NCBI GenBank assembly: GCA_012934845.2
Contig: WNNJ02003591.1
Span: 20,266-84,265, forward strand
Direction of reading: 5' to 3'
DNA length: 64,000 nt
Source of the DNA: Pomphorhynchus laevis
Lineage: Eukaryota > Acanthocephala > Palaeacanthocephala > Echinorhynchida > Pomphorhynchidae
In this document: piece after piece, positions 31,152 through 41,819 of the stretch
Numbering within the stretch: the first letter of the stretch is position 1
How the letters are laid out: every line of letters begins with the position of its first letter
Notes under the pieces: generated by a model
The model's input: only the letters and a program-made list of their open reading frames with translations
Told to the model about the DNA's origin: nothing
The model's database searches: none
Program-made: the position numbers and the translations under genes

Positions 31152-34100
31152 TCTTCTTCTTCTTAGCGTTTATCCCGTATGACGGGGTCCGCTTGCCACG
31201 ATCGTTGACGCCAAAATGCCTTCTTTACTGCGTCTTTGGGCGTGAGTCCGACCATTTTCATGTCCTTAAGAAGGGTATCCATCCATCTTTTCTGTGGTCT
31301 TCCTATTGGTCTCTTTCCGTCGACCTCGATTTGAAATGGTGCCTGCGCTAATGTGTTCACGTCTGCCCTCATTACATGTCCATACCATCGCAGCCTTGAT
31401 TCTCTCAGTTTGTCTGCTATGGGTGCTACGCCAAATCGCTTGCGGATGTCTTCGTTACGGACATGATCTAGGCGAGTCTTTCCTGCGATCCACCTTAGCA
31501 TTTTGGTTTCCATGCATCCAAGCTTACGTTCTGCTTCTGCTGTCATTGCCCAGCACTCAGCACCGTACATTGCTACAGGCCGTATTACGCTTCTGTAGAA
31601 CTTCGATTTAAGTTTGTCTGGCATGCGTTTGTCGCACAAAACTCCAGTGGCTGCTCTCCATTTTGTCCAGCTTGCGTTGATGCGAGTGGTGACGTCTTTT
31701 GCCACTCCTCCTGTGCTGGAGATGACTGATCCCAGATATTTGAACGCAGTTGTCTTTGGCAGAAGCACGCCATTAACTGATATGCTTACATCTTCGTTCT
31801 GGTTCGTCGTCATGTACTCTGTTTTGGCTGTGTTCAGTTTCAACCCAAACTGTGCCAGGCGATCGTGCCATTGCTGAACTTGTTGCTCGAGGTCATGTTT
31901 GTCTTTAGATACCAGCATAACATCGTCGGCATACAGGATGGTCCATGGTGCTTGTCTTAGAAGGTCTTTCGTAATCACGTCCATAACTATGATAAATAGT
32001 AATAGGGAGAGTGCAGATCCTTGGTGCACACCGACTGAGATTGGAAATTCTCTGGATTTTCCCGCTGCTGTTAGCACATTGCTCGTCGTTCCTTTGTACA
32101 ACATCTTCACCCATTCGATCAATTCCTCCGGTACTTTTCTGCGTCTCAAAGCGTACCATATAAGCTTATGAGGTACTCTGTCGAACGCTTTCTCAAGGTC
32201 CAGAAAAGCTACATGGAGGGGCTGCTTCTTCTCTCTGTGCTTTTCAAGGAGTAGTCTGGCTGAGTGTATTGCATCGATGGCTCCACAGTTGCGCACAAAG
32301 CCTGCCTGGTTGACACTTAGTTTGACGGAGTCACGGATTCTCTTGTCGAGCACTCTCTCGAAGATTTTCATGGTGTGACTGAGAAGACGAATTGGGCGGT
32401 AGTTTTCACAATCTGCTGGGCTTCCTTTCTGCTTCCAGATTGGGATAGTTATGCTTCGACTCCAGTCTTCTGGCACCTCTTTTGCGTCAACAATCTTCTG
32501 GAGAAAATTAGTTAGCCATGGTGTCCACTCATCCGGATTGATTCTCCAGAAGTCCACCGCTAAATCATCGGGTCCGTTGGCTTTACCCGGCTTCATCTTC
32601 ATCATTGCCTCTCTGACCTCTGCACCATTGAGTGGATCGACTTGTGTGTGATTTGGAGTCCCCTCTGATATTGGTGGATGTTCAAACTCTTCTGTAAAGA
32701 TGGCTTTAAAATATCTTCTCCATCTCTCCAGCACGTCTTGTGGGTGTATAATGAGTTTTCCCTGCTCATTGCTGATACCATGGAACTTCTCGATGTCTGC
32801 TGCCTTCTTCCGTCTTGAACGGGCTAGTCGGTACACGCCTTTTTCTCCTTCTCGAGTGTCGAGCTTTTGGTAGAGGTTATCTAGGTGGTTACTCCTAGCA
32901 ATAGCCACTTGTTTCCTTGCTTTCTTTTTCGCTCGGTGATATTCATCTTTGTTCTCCTGTGTTTGTGCTATCCGGAGAGCCTTGTATGAATTTTTCTTTG
33001 CCTTCACTGCGTCTTTGACCTCTTCTGTCCAAAACCAAGTTTCTTTGTCGATGTATTTTTGACATGGCTTGGTGGATCCGAGTATGTGCTTTGCAGCTAG
33101 GTGGATCGTGCAGCGCAACGCGGTCCAGGTGTCCTGTACTCCATGTATGCTAGGTAGTCTTATCCGGGCCAGCTTTGCCTTTGTTCCAACTGTGTCTTCT
33201 TCCCTCAGTTTCCACCACTTGATTCGGCTCGTCTTTGTTTGTTCTGGCCTCGGTTTACGGGGGACTTCAATTTTCAGGTCACATATCAGTGGCTTATGTT
33301 GAGTCGCTGTGGTCTCTGATGGAATGACCTTTGTGTCTAGCACCGTCTTCTTGTGTTTTCGCCTCACCAGGACAAAATCAATTTGCGACTTCCTGATTTG
33401 TGAGCCCGTTCCATGGTAATATGTGTACAGGTGGCTCGGCCTTTTTGTGAAGTTGGTGTTGGTGATGGTGAGGTTGTGCGTAGTTGCAAACTCCAGTAGT
33501 TGTTCCCCTTCTGCGTTCTTCTCACCTATGCCATATCCACCGTGACATTCACTCTCATCCGTCTGTCCAACATGGGCATTCATATCACCGGCTATGATCA
33601 CATAGTCTTCTTCGGGGACTTCTGCCATCTTTTCATCTAGCATTTCCCAGAAGTCCAGCTTCTCTTTATCTGTGCATCCTGTTTGAGGAGCGTACACAGA
33701 GAAGTAGTGTACGGTCGTTTCGCATAATGCCAGCTTAATCTTCATCAACCTCCCAGTGTATCGCGTCACTTCGCACACTTGGTCTCTGAGTCTCTCTGCT
33801 ACGACAATGGCTACTCCGTTTCGTGCTGTCTCAGTTCCCATATAATACAGTTTGTATCCGTCTCCAATTTCCTTGGCTTTTCCGCCCTTCCATTTAGTCT
33901 CTTGTATTGCAAGAATGTCAATCTTTCTCCTCTTTAGGTCAGCTGCAATTTCTCGAGATTTACCCGTCAGTGTTCCTACGTTGAGCGTTGCAACTCGTAC
34001 GTATGATTGGGCCAGATCACTTGCGTCTCGGCGTCGTCCTTCCGTCGTGAACCCTCGCTTATTTGCCGAACAGACCGGGTCTTGTCTGATCGCACATCCT

Positions 34101-34332
34101 CGTGAATTTTTCGAACAGGCCGGATGGCACCTCCTGAACGCGTCGTCTACAGAGGACGCCTTAGTATTGGCGGGGTCATTTTGATTAAACTTTATCATGG
34201 TTTGATGGTTGCGACAATTGTTTTCCCGACCGGCTGCCGCATGCCTGTCGTCGGTAAGGTCCGCGTTTGGTTCACGCTCACAGAGAGTAAGCGTTATCCA
34301 GTGGCACCACGAGGAGGAACGGACCGCACCAC
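31152..34332 (-). mobile_element. Full-length RTE/BovB-like LINE
   Basis: A 3181-bp non-LTR retrotransposon on the minus strand between perfect 17-bp direct repeats. The 5' UTR is about 134 bp and the ORF (31163-34198) covers nearly all the rest. It ends in CGCTAAGAAGAAGAAGA, the GAA-type short 3' tail usual for RTE elements. No internal truncation is seen. The structure indicates a recent insertion that used target-primed reverse transcription. Confidence 0.92.
31163..34198 (-). CDS. RTE/BovB-like endonuclease-reverse transcriptase, intact
   Basis: A 1011-residue open frame, the usual length for RTE. An N-terminal 60-residue basic lead is followed by the AP-like endonuclease: VATLNVGTLTGKSREIA, IQETKW (about residue 100), YAPQTG, IIAGDMNAHVG, SQIDFVLVRR, and TQHKPLICDL in place of the SDH box, as is common in BovB/RTE. 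The RT has GPDDLAVDFWR, YRPIRLLSH, LDLEKAFDRVPHKL (motif A), GVHQGSALSLLLF (motif B; SP to SL change), WTILYADDVML (motif C), then FKYLGS, YGAECWAM, METKMLRWIAG, RLRWYGHV and GRPQKRW. No stop or frameshift. It may be, or recently have been, competent; the serine-leucine change in motif B is the one odd residue I see. Confidence 0.92.
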   Translation of the reverse strand: MIKFNQNDPANTKASSVDDAFRRCHPACSKNSRGCAIRQDPVCSANKRGFTTEGRRRDASDLAQSYVRVATLNVGTLTGKSREIAADLKRRKIDILAIQETKWKGGKAKEIGDGYKLYYMGTETARNGVAIVVAERLRDQVCEVTRYTGRLMKIKLALCETTVHYFSVYAPQTGCTDKEKLDFWEMLDEKMAEVPEEDYVIIAGDMNAHVGQTDESECHGGYGIGEKNAEGEQLLEFATTHNLTITNTNFTKRPSHLYTYYHGTGSQIRKSQIDFVLVRRKHKKTVLDTKVIPSETTATQHKPLICDLKIEVPRKPRPEQTKTSRIKWWKLREEDTVGTKAKLARIRLPSIHGVQDTWTALRCTIHLAAKHILGSTKPCQKYIDKETWFWTEEVKDAVKAKKNSYKALRIAQTQENKDEYHRAKKKARKQVAIARSNHLDNLYQKLDTREGEKGVYRLARSRRKKAADIEKFHGISNEQGKLIIHPQDVLERWRRYFKAIFTEEFEHPPISEGTPNHTQVDPLNGAEVREAMMKMKPGKANGPDDLAVDFWRINPDEWTPWLTNFLQKIVDAKEVPEDWSRSITIPIWKQKGSPADCENYRPIRLLSHTMKIFERVLDKRIRDSVKLSVNQAGFVRNCGAIDAIHSARLLLEKHREKKQPLHVAFLDLEKAFDRVPHKLIWYALRRRKVPEELIEWVKMLYKGTTSNVLTAAGKSREFPISVGVHQGSALSLLLFIIVMDVITKDLLRQAPWTILYADDVMLVSKDKHDLEQQVQQWHDRLAQFGLKLNTAKTEYMTTNQNEDVSISVNGVLLPKTTAFKYLGSVISSTGGVAKDVTTRINASWTKWRAATGVLCDKRMPDKLKSKFYRSVIRPVAMYGAECWAMTAEAERKLGCMETKMLRWIAGKTRLDHVRNEDIRKRFGVAPIADKLRESRLRWYGHVMRADVNTLAQAPFQIEVDGKRPIGRPQKRWMDTLLKDMKMVGLTPKDAVKKAFWRQRSWQADPVIRDKR

Positions 34333-34349
34333 CACTTATTATAACACAG
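34333..34349 (+). repeat. Target-site duplication, right copy
   Basis: Second perfect copy of CACTTATTATAACACAG, at the 5' end of the minus-strand RTE element. Confidence 0.9.
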
Positions 34350-34504
34350 TATATTATTTAATATCCATCCATAAAAATGTTCACTTGAGAGGTTAAATTT
34401 ATTCTTTATATTATTTTGATGGATTTTAAATTTTACAATTATTCGTTTAATTTTATGTTTAAAATGTTTAAATAATATTTAAAAAGGAGAAATTTATTTT
34501 GAAT

Positions 34505-36890
34505 GGCAAATGCTCACCAACAGCCCACTTTACAACCCCACTAAAAATGACAAAAAATAATCAAAATGATAAAAAATATTCTCGCAGACGAATTTTTGGT
34601 AGTATGAACAAGGAAGTCGAGCGTATGTAGGAAGGAAGCGAATACCAAACAAGAGGAGCAGCAACATGGAAGGAACGGAGGCGGCAATTTGTCGAATAAT
34701 TCGGTGTAGAGGAGATGGGAATGATATGATCTTAAGGATAAAGAAGCAGGACGAGATTCATCGAGATATGGAAGATGTAAGTATGAAGGGGAATTGCGAT
34801 GCAGCACACGATGGGTCAGGATAATCAAACGAAACTGGACACGATGGCTAATTGTGGAAAAGCAGTAAAGATTGCAAATATGTTGAGATATGTGGTCTAA
34901 TCGACGGACACGTAGAATTATTCGATCTCCTGAATTTACAATACGTTGGAGAGGTTGGAGAGTAATTTCGGGAGAGTTCGAAAGAAGGCTAAAGCAATAA
35001 TCGATTCGGGAAAATAAGAGAAAGGATAAAAGGGAAAGACAGGAGCGAAAACCAACCAATCTACGAATACGGCAAATATTACGTAGTAGCAAGAACGAGG
35101 AGCGGACTTTATCGGAAACAAATGGCTTGAGAGAAATATTATGGTCAAAGTGGAAACCGGGGAAATCGATATCATTAATGACAGGAATAGTTGAGTAGAG
35201 ATATACGCAAGGAGGATTGATGTTGAGGTGAGAGGGAATTATTCACATAATTTTGGACTTTGCATGATTGAGTAATAGGTGAAGCGAAGAAAAGTTAATT
35301 GGAGACAGATAAGAGGTAAGTGGAGGAAGTGGATGCAAGATCGTCGATTTGTTAGGAGAGTTGATAAGAGTGGAGAAGAATATGCCCAGCATATTGAATA
35401 ACATATTTTTTGTTCTTGTTATTGAAGAGAGCACCGAGAAGAAGAGTGAAAATAATGGGACCTAGTAGTGAGCCTTGATGAACACCGTTTGCGAGAGAAG
35501 ACGGTTGAGATACAGAAGAAGCTGAATGAACACTGAAAGAACGGTCAGATAAATAAGATGAAAACCAGGCTACAGCGGAGTTAGAGAATCCATAGTCACG
35601 GTGGAGCCGATAGAGAAGAATATAATGATCGACAATATCGAATGTATATGATATGTTGGTGGAAATTATGACAATACAAGGCTTTCTCGTGATTGTAGAA
35701 GATCACCAAAGACTTTGTGGCACACTAGTTCTGTGGAATTATTAGAACGAAAAGCAGATTGAAAACGGGGGATATAAATTTGATGATAGAATATAGGTAT
35801 TAACATGATTTAGTTTAAAACGTTCAAAGAGTTTTGATAAGTTTGGGAGAAGAAATATAGGACGATATGAGGACGGAAGTGAATTGTCGAGAGATTGTTC
35901 TTTTAGAAGTGGACGAACAATAGCAGATTTTCAGTTTGACGGAAAAGTGCCGCTGCGGATAGAAGAATTGAACAAGGTTGTCAAAAGCAGATATACCGAA
36001 TGGCAAATAAGCTTAAGTAAGTACATTAAGAGAGGGTCGGCAGATAAGATTTGTTGGGCAATGAAAGGAGGACTTTTGAAAATTCGTCGGAAGAAATGGG
36101 AATGAGATAGAAGAGTCCATGAAGACAGAATTGTATTAAGGCAGTCGATGATTGGAGAGTTGAAGGGATAGATAATATAGTGCTAGTAGATTTATATGAA
36201 TATAATAAAACAAGTTCGGATTGATGTTACTAGCCGTTGCAGAGCGTGAGAGGAGTGAGTTTAAAGTTCGTCAAGTAGACTTTGGGTCCGAGAAGTGAGC
36301 TTATTCTGTTAGAAAAGTGTGCACTTACTTGGAAGGAGTTTAATAGGAACAATGAATTTTTATGTAGGAATTACGATACTCGGAGGAAACATAAGTGGAA
36401 CCACGTTTGAGGAAACGGAGATAGATCTGAGAAGCGTGACGGATGCAGCGTTTAGAAATTACAAAGTCAGAATCAAACCATGGCGTTTCGAGAACGCTTA
36501 CGAATGTGTAATCGGCGAGGTAATATGTAATCGAGAATTGTTGTGAATTCAGAGGCAAATAGAGAGAATAGAAAATTAACGGAAATGGAAGGCGAATTTA
36601 GCCTTACCGGAGAAGTGCCAAGAATAGCGGATCGAAATAAAGTAAGATTGAAAAATTTCTACGGTCGATTGGAACCAAGAGGTTCTTGCTCCCAATCGAC
36701 ATGTTGCTCGAGAGGGAGCAAGTTAGTTTTTAAGATTTAGGGTAAATAAAAAGTGGTCAGAGAGACCTGAATCTGAGATATTAAATGAAGCATGGGTAGA
36801 GAAACTGCACGGGTTGCAATGATGTCAAGGTTACCGCCAAGTATGAATGGGAGGGGTAATCTGAAGCGGAAGGGCAGCTCAAGCGAATGT
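34505..36890 (-). mobile_element. Decayed L2-like LINE
   Basis: An old minus-strand copy of the L2-like family. Visible blocks: linker ETPWFDSDFVISKRCIRHAS (36340-36558), a decayed AFDIVDH region near 35600, GVHQGSLLGPIIF-like near 35460, then LFSRIDYCFSLLSNSPEITLQPLQRIVN (34541-35092) and LRSYHSHLLY. The 3' end retains GGCAAATGC at about 34503-34512, with the hairpin eroded. Numerous frameshifts. The ORFs on the plus strand over it are shadows. Confidence 0.75.
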
Positions 36891-37324
36891 TTAATCACCT
36901 AATACAAACACTTTGAGTGCTGAAACATGTTTGAAAAGGTTAGATTCGCCAAAGGGTGGAATGCATAACAAACTTTCAAAAGAGCAAGTTTAGGTTTGTC
37001 ATGAATCCAATAATCAATTAAGATTACGGAGTATGTGTTCTTTATACCATATATATACATTTTATAGCCAACATAAATCTGTTGCGTGTTCAAACAATAA
37101 AAGATACTGTCACTAAACGTCATTGTTAGCATATCGTCAAATTTATATAAACTAATGATCTGCTTACGGCAAAGCCCTATTAACAAGGAAGTGGTCGTTA
37201 AAATATTGCCGTAGAATTAATATTTTGGTAGATTTAAAAAGTTCCTTCCATACATTTTTAAAATTTTAATTTGCTTTTTTAACTCTTGTTTGTAGACTAA
37301 TAACATCCTTTCAGATAGGCAATA
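36891..37324. promoter_or_regulatory. YJU2 upstream region
   Basis: Unique sequence between the LINE and YJU2. CTTTTTTAACTCTTGTTTGTAG and CCTTTCAG stand just before the start codon and look like splice acceptors, so the 5' UTR may contain an intron. No TATA-type promoter can be assigned. Confidence 0.35.
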
Positions 37325-38227
37325 ATGTCTGAACGAAAGGTTCTTAATAAATATTACCCTCCGGATTTCGACCCGTCAAAGCTTCCAAGAGTAAAACGTT
37401 CAAAAAATCGTCAATTTACAATACGATTGATGGCACCTTGCAACATGCGCTGCAAAACATGCGGTGAATATATTTACAAGGGCAAAAAATTTAACGCCCG
37501 AAAAGAAGACGTTATGGGATCAACTTACCTAGGAATACAAATATACCGTTTTTACATTAAATGTACAAAGTGTTTAGCAGAAATCACTTTTAAAACTGAT
37601 CCAGCAAATTCCGATTATGAACTTGAACATGGAGCCATTCGAATGTTTGAATCCGTAAGGCTAGCTGAAAAAAAGCAGAAAGAGGAAGAGGATGCCCAAA
37701 AAGAAAGTGAGACGGGAAATCCAATGAAAATGTTGGAAAACAGAACGCGCGATTCAAGGAGAGAAATAGCAACGCTGGAGCAGCTTGAAAACCTGCAAAA
37801 CAAAAACGCTAGGAACTCAGAAGTTGATTTGTCAGCACTCACAGATTTCCAAGAGGAATACGAACGAGTGTTAAAACAGCTACAAGAGGAAGAGGATGAC
37901 AAAGAATTAGAAGATCTTATACAAAAATCTCGCACCAAGCAAACTTTAAAACGTGAAAGAGATAAAAGCGATTCGATGCCCGACCATACACTTAACAAGG
38001 TCGTGATTATTAGTACGGCTGATTTGAGCATTGGTAATCATAGCGATGTGCTAAATCGATCGATTATCAAACCAGACCGTCTTGCAGAAACTGATAATTT
38101 TAAGGCGGAAAAGAGAACCCTGTGTAATATGCAAGGCATTGCTCGAATAAAACGGAAGGTACAGTCTGTCAATAGTCTGATTGCCTACTCCGATTCTAGT
38201 GATAGCAATACCGAAACAAATCTATAA
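37325..38227 (+). CDS. YJU2: Splicing factor YJU2 (CCDC94/Cwf16 family)
   Basis: A 300-residue protein in one uninterrupted exon. YJU2 joins the spliceosome with the Prp19/NTC complex and promotes the first catalytic step; it acts in the nucleus. Evidence: the near-invariant start [20 protein letters not shown], then [21 protein letters not shown] with CxxC (C43, C46), and [11 protein letters not shown] with a second CxxC (C80, C83), together a zinc-binding fold. TFKTDP.NSDY..E.GA follows, as in the family. Residues about 110-205 form a charged coiled coil ([11 protein letters not shown]). The tail is Ser/Asp-rich. Length is close to animal YJU2 (about 320). ATG at 37325 fits the family start. 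No intron in the coding region, which could mean intron loss; the frame is intact. Confidence 0.93.
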   Translation: MSERKVLNKYYPPDFDPSKLPRVKRSKNRQFTIRLMAPCNMRCKTCGEYIYKGKKFNARKEDVMGSTYLGIQIYRFYIKCTKCLAEITFKTDPANSDYELEHGAIRMFESVRLAEKKQKEEEDAQKESETGNPMKMLENRTRDSRREIATLEQLENLQNKNARNSEVDLSALTDFQEEYERVLKQLQEEEDDKELEDLIQKSRTKQTLKRERDKSDSMPDHTLNKVVIISTADLSIGNHSDVLNRSIIKPDRLAETDNFKAEKRTLCNMQGIARIKRKVQSVNSLIAYSDSSDSNTETNL

Positions 38228-38283
38228 TCAATCACCAATTTCGATGCGAATTTTATTTTTACTTTTTAATAGGTAGAATTTCT

Positions 38284-38486
38284 GTTATTAATCAGTGGAG
38301 TGAATTAAAAAATTATTTGATTAAAATATCGAGAATTTTCGATAATCAACTGATATCATCATAAGAATAAATTGTACTACTAGGATAGCACACATCAGGA
38401 TAAATCGTACAGTTGACTATCGAAAATTCTCGATATTTAAATAAAATAATTTATTTTTACTTCACTATCTCCACTAATTAATAACG
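38284..38486. mobile_element. MITE-like foldback element
   Basis: Terminal inverted repeats of about 65-75 bp (outer GTTATTAAT.AGTGGAG; inner ATATCGAGAATTTTCGATA.TCAACTG) enclose about 57 bp. Non-coding, about 200 bp, directly downstream of the YJU2 stop and probably in its 3' UTR. Target duplication not clear. Confidence 0.75.
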
Positions 38487-40240
38487 TATTGTATCTATTC
38501 ACGAAATACTGCATAATGTATCTATATTGTCCTCATATATATTTTAATGTTTAATCATTTTTATTTCCGATGTAATGTTTTAATCTTTCTCAAAACATTT
38601 CGTTTTTAAGCTGATGTCAAATAATAAGAATGGCAATAAAATAAAATCATAATTCATTAAATTTAAAATTATAAATCAGTATTTTTAATAAAAAATAACC
38701 TCAGTATTCAAGTATCAAGTTATCAGTTACAAGTTTAGAGATTACCAACAACTAGTATCTGTATCCACAAACTTAAATTCTCAAAGTATTTCTATATCTT
38801 TATTTTTAAATCCAAAAAACTTAATGACCCCAATTTTATCTAACACATTAATTAAAAACAGATTATTTGAATTATTATAAGGTAAAATGCGTTTATAAAT
38901 ATTTTACGTTTACTAATTCAATCTATCCTCTTATGCGTGCTATTAACTAATTACCGACATTTAATTGCATTAATTTAGAAATCAGACATTATGTGCTCAT
39001 AAACTTACAATATAATTAAAGATCAATTAAATTCAATGATGTTAATTTAGAGATTAATTAATTCGATAAAATTAGCCTTTTGGTTAATCCTACTGTAACA
39101 GAAAGCAATAAGTTAACATTCTATTTATAATATAAGTTTAATTAATATATTGATTTCAAGGATTTTAAAATTTGTATAAAATATCAATTGAAAATAGTTT
39201 TTACTTCTTGAAAATGACGAATTGCTTAACTAATTTGATAAAACAATGTCTTTTCACGACAGTCCTATCATTTTGGATGTAATTTAAATAAAGTTTATTG
39301 CTTTCATGCAAATTGCTTCTTAAATGTTATATATATTGTATTTATCAGAGGAAGTAAAGATTACATGCAGCAATAATTTCCCACTAATATCTCAGTTTGC
39401 AATAAATGTTGGAATATTCTGCGTATTACAAATATTCAAATCCAGGAGAATGAATATCGTGATCTTCGTTTTGCAGAATCTTTTTAAAAGCCTCTCAAAC
39501 ACATCGTTAATTATTATAAGTGAAGCAAGACGATAATAGTCGTAGCATTTGAATTCAATGCATCATTTTCAACAACATGTCAGTTTTGGAAGGTAGGTGT
39601 AACGCTCTTAATTTTGATAAAATGAATGAGCATTAGGGATATAGAGTTTAAGAAACCATTAATAGATGGAAGCAATTAATAATTAATTATTTTTAATTAT
39701 TTTTTAATCAATATATTGTGAAACAGGTTTGTCTCGTATTAGTATTTAGAAGATCCTTGAATTTTACAGCAGAAGTAATTTTGAATTGTATAAGTGGAAA
39801 GCATAGTAACTAAATTCACACTAAATTCGATTTATATTTACAAACATCTTCGATTAAACACAGGTAAAAACAATATCTAGGTTACTTGGCTTTATGTGCG
39901 ACCAGTAATCCAATGAACTCTGACAATGCCAAATCAAAGGAAATACAACGCTAGACACTCATTTAGCCTGTAACAGGAATCAGTGTCTCTCATTCATTGG
40001 AACCTTAAGAAACTGTTACAAGTATATTGAAAATATATTACAACGGAATCAATATGGTATACTGGGTCAGTTAAGGGTATATACTGCTTTAATATATCAC
40101 TTAAATATATTTATTTTTATATCTAAACACACTCAGCAAAAAATAAACATTTTTGTATATATTGCTTAGCATGTCGCTTAAATTATGTTTATTTAAGATT
40201 ATTATTTATGATTATTTTCACGATAAAGTGTCATTTCAAC
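38487..40240. other. AT-rich intergenic sequence
   Basis: No coding region or known repeat recognised between YJU2 and the foldback at 40246. Short ORFs are chance products of AT-rich sequence. Confidence 0.45.
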
Positions 40241-40245
40241 AAAAT

Positions 40246-41152
40246 AGTATATATATTATGTTCTTCAAAAAACGAGCTAATAGCAGAAAATGTTCAGGCA
40301 ACGTTTCGAATGTTTTTTTAATCTAAAACAGCAGCATAAAACAGTAAAATCTAAAAAGAAGTAAAATAAATCAAAAACAGAAATTATGTCACACCAGTCC
40401 ATCTATAGCAGTGATCTTTGTTAATACCTGGTCTCTATCGTTCATTAACTGCCCAATCCACCTTTGTTTAAGTAATTTTCTTTTTTAATGTTATTTTGGT
40501 GCGTATTTATAATTTTGTATTTAAAACAGTCTTCTTTTAAGTTTTACTATGTACAATGTTGTACTATTGCATCTTGATATGAATCACCTTTTTCACATCT
40601 GCCCTGCGGTTATAAAGTCTTTCGCATAAAGATTTGCATGTCTCGCCGACATATTGAGCATCGTATATCGTGCAACTGCCAAAGTAGATAATGCCTCATG
40701 TTGTGCAGTCTAATGGCTGTTTTATATTATACTGTATTTTATTGATGTTGCTACAGAACCTGTTATCTTATATCATTTACCTACAGCATTTGCATCGTGG
40801 TCATTTACTTGTGTAGCAACCTTGCCTTTCTATGCTATTATTCGTTATTTTAGTAGATGGTTTTCTAATGAAGCTTTTAATTTTATTGTTTATTTTAACA
40901 TTAAAATAATATTCAAAAAGAAAATTACTTGAACAAAGGTGGATTGGGCAGTTAATGAGCGATAGAGACCCAGGTATTAACAAGGATCACTGCTATAGAT
41001 GGACTGACGTGACATAATTTTTGTTTTTGATTTATTTTACTTAAATTTCACTGTTTTATTCTGCTGTTTTAGATTTAAATAAGCACATTCGAAACGTTAC
41101 CTGAATATTTTCTGCTCTTAGCTCGTTTTTTGAAGAACACAATATATACGGT
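40246..41152. mobile_element. Foldback PLE fragment with 250-bp inverted ends
   Basis: About 40246-40498 and 40905-41152 are inverted repeats of roughly 250 bp, near 90% alike by eye (GTTCTTCAAAAAACGAGCTA.., TCCATCTATAGCAGTGATC.., CTGCCCAATCCACCTTTGTT). Between them the minus strand encodes a GIY-YIG-like stretch: GIIYFGSC..DAQYVGETCKSLCERLYNRR (about 40580-40700). This is the nuclease of a PLE lying between its own inverted termini. Broken. Confidence 0.75.
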
Positions 41153-41197
41153 ATTCTATTGAAGGAATCAAACTGGTCGTTATTATATATACATATA

Positions 41198-41353
41198 TTT
41201 CAGGGTAAAACTTTGTGAACCGGTAAAGACCAAAAACAATTTAATTTATTTTAGAACAATTGTGTACTTAAGCTCTTAAAATAAAAATAAAATACGTTGA
41301 AATAAATTATATTGTTTTTGGTATTTACCGGTTCACCAAGTTTTAAACTGAAA
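41198..41353. mobile_element. Second MITE-like foldback
   Basis: Terminal inverted repeats of about 53 bp: TTTCAG.. TAAAACTT.GTGAACCGGTAAA.ACCAAAAACAAT..AATTTATTT on both sides, with a spacer of about 50 bp. Non-coding. Family unknown. Confidence 0.75.
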
Positions 41354-41424
41354 GTATATTGACAAATCTATACTAGATCCCGGATCGCAGCTTTATATAT
41401 GTAGTTTCAAGCGATTTTTCGCTT

Positions 41425-41660
41425 ATATTTATATTTTTATATTTATATTTTATATTTATATTTTTATACTTATATTTTTATCTTATATTTTTCGCTTATA
41501 TATACAGTGTACAAATATGTAAAATATAAAATATATATTATATAAAAATATATAAAAATATATAATATATTTATATATTATATAAATATATTTTATATAA
41601 TATATTTTTAAAAAATATATAATAGGTATTAATAGATAGATAATATTGTATTTATTTAAA
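41425..41660. repeat. TATATTTATATTTT microsatellite
   Basis: Long run of (TATATTTATATTTT)-like and (ATATATAA)n repeats. Low complexity; the 61-codon ORF here is spurious. Confidence 0.8.
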
Positions 41661-41819
41661 CTAATCAAGACAAAGACTTATTTATTTTATAAAGCTTTCG
41701 GGATTTCTCTTATAGCAAAATTCTGTTTCATGCAATATTTATGTTCTTTTATTAACTGAGTAATTCTCCAAACTCTGGAAGAATTTTGAGAATTTTGATG
41801 TGAATCATTGAGTATTCGG

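Noticed and set aside
34541-36740. Plus-strand ORFs at 35.9-36.7 kb
   Set aside because: Shadows of the decayed minus-strand L2-like LINE, whose linker and RT blocks are identifiable.
41483-41668. A 61-codon hydrophobic ORF
   Set aside because: Translation of a TATATTTATATTTT microsatellite.
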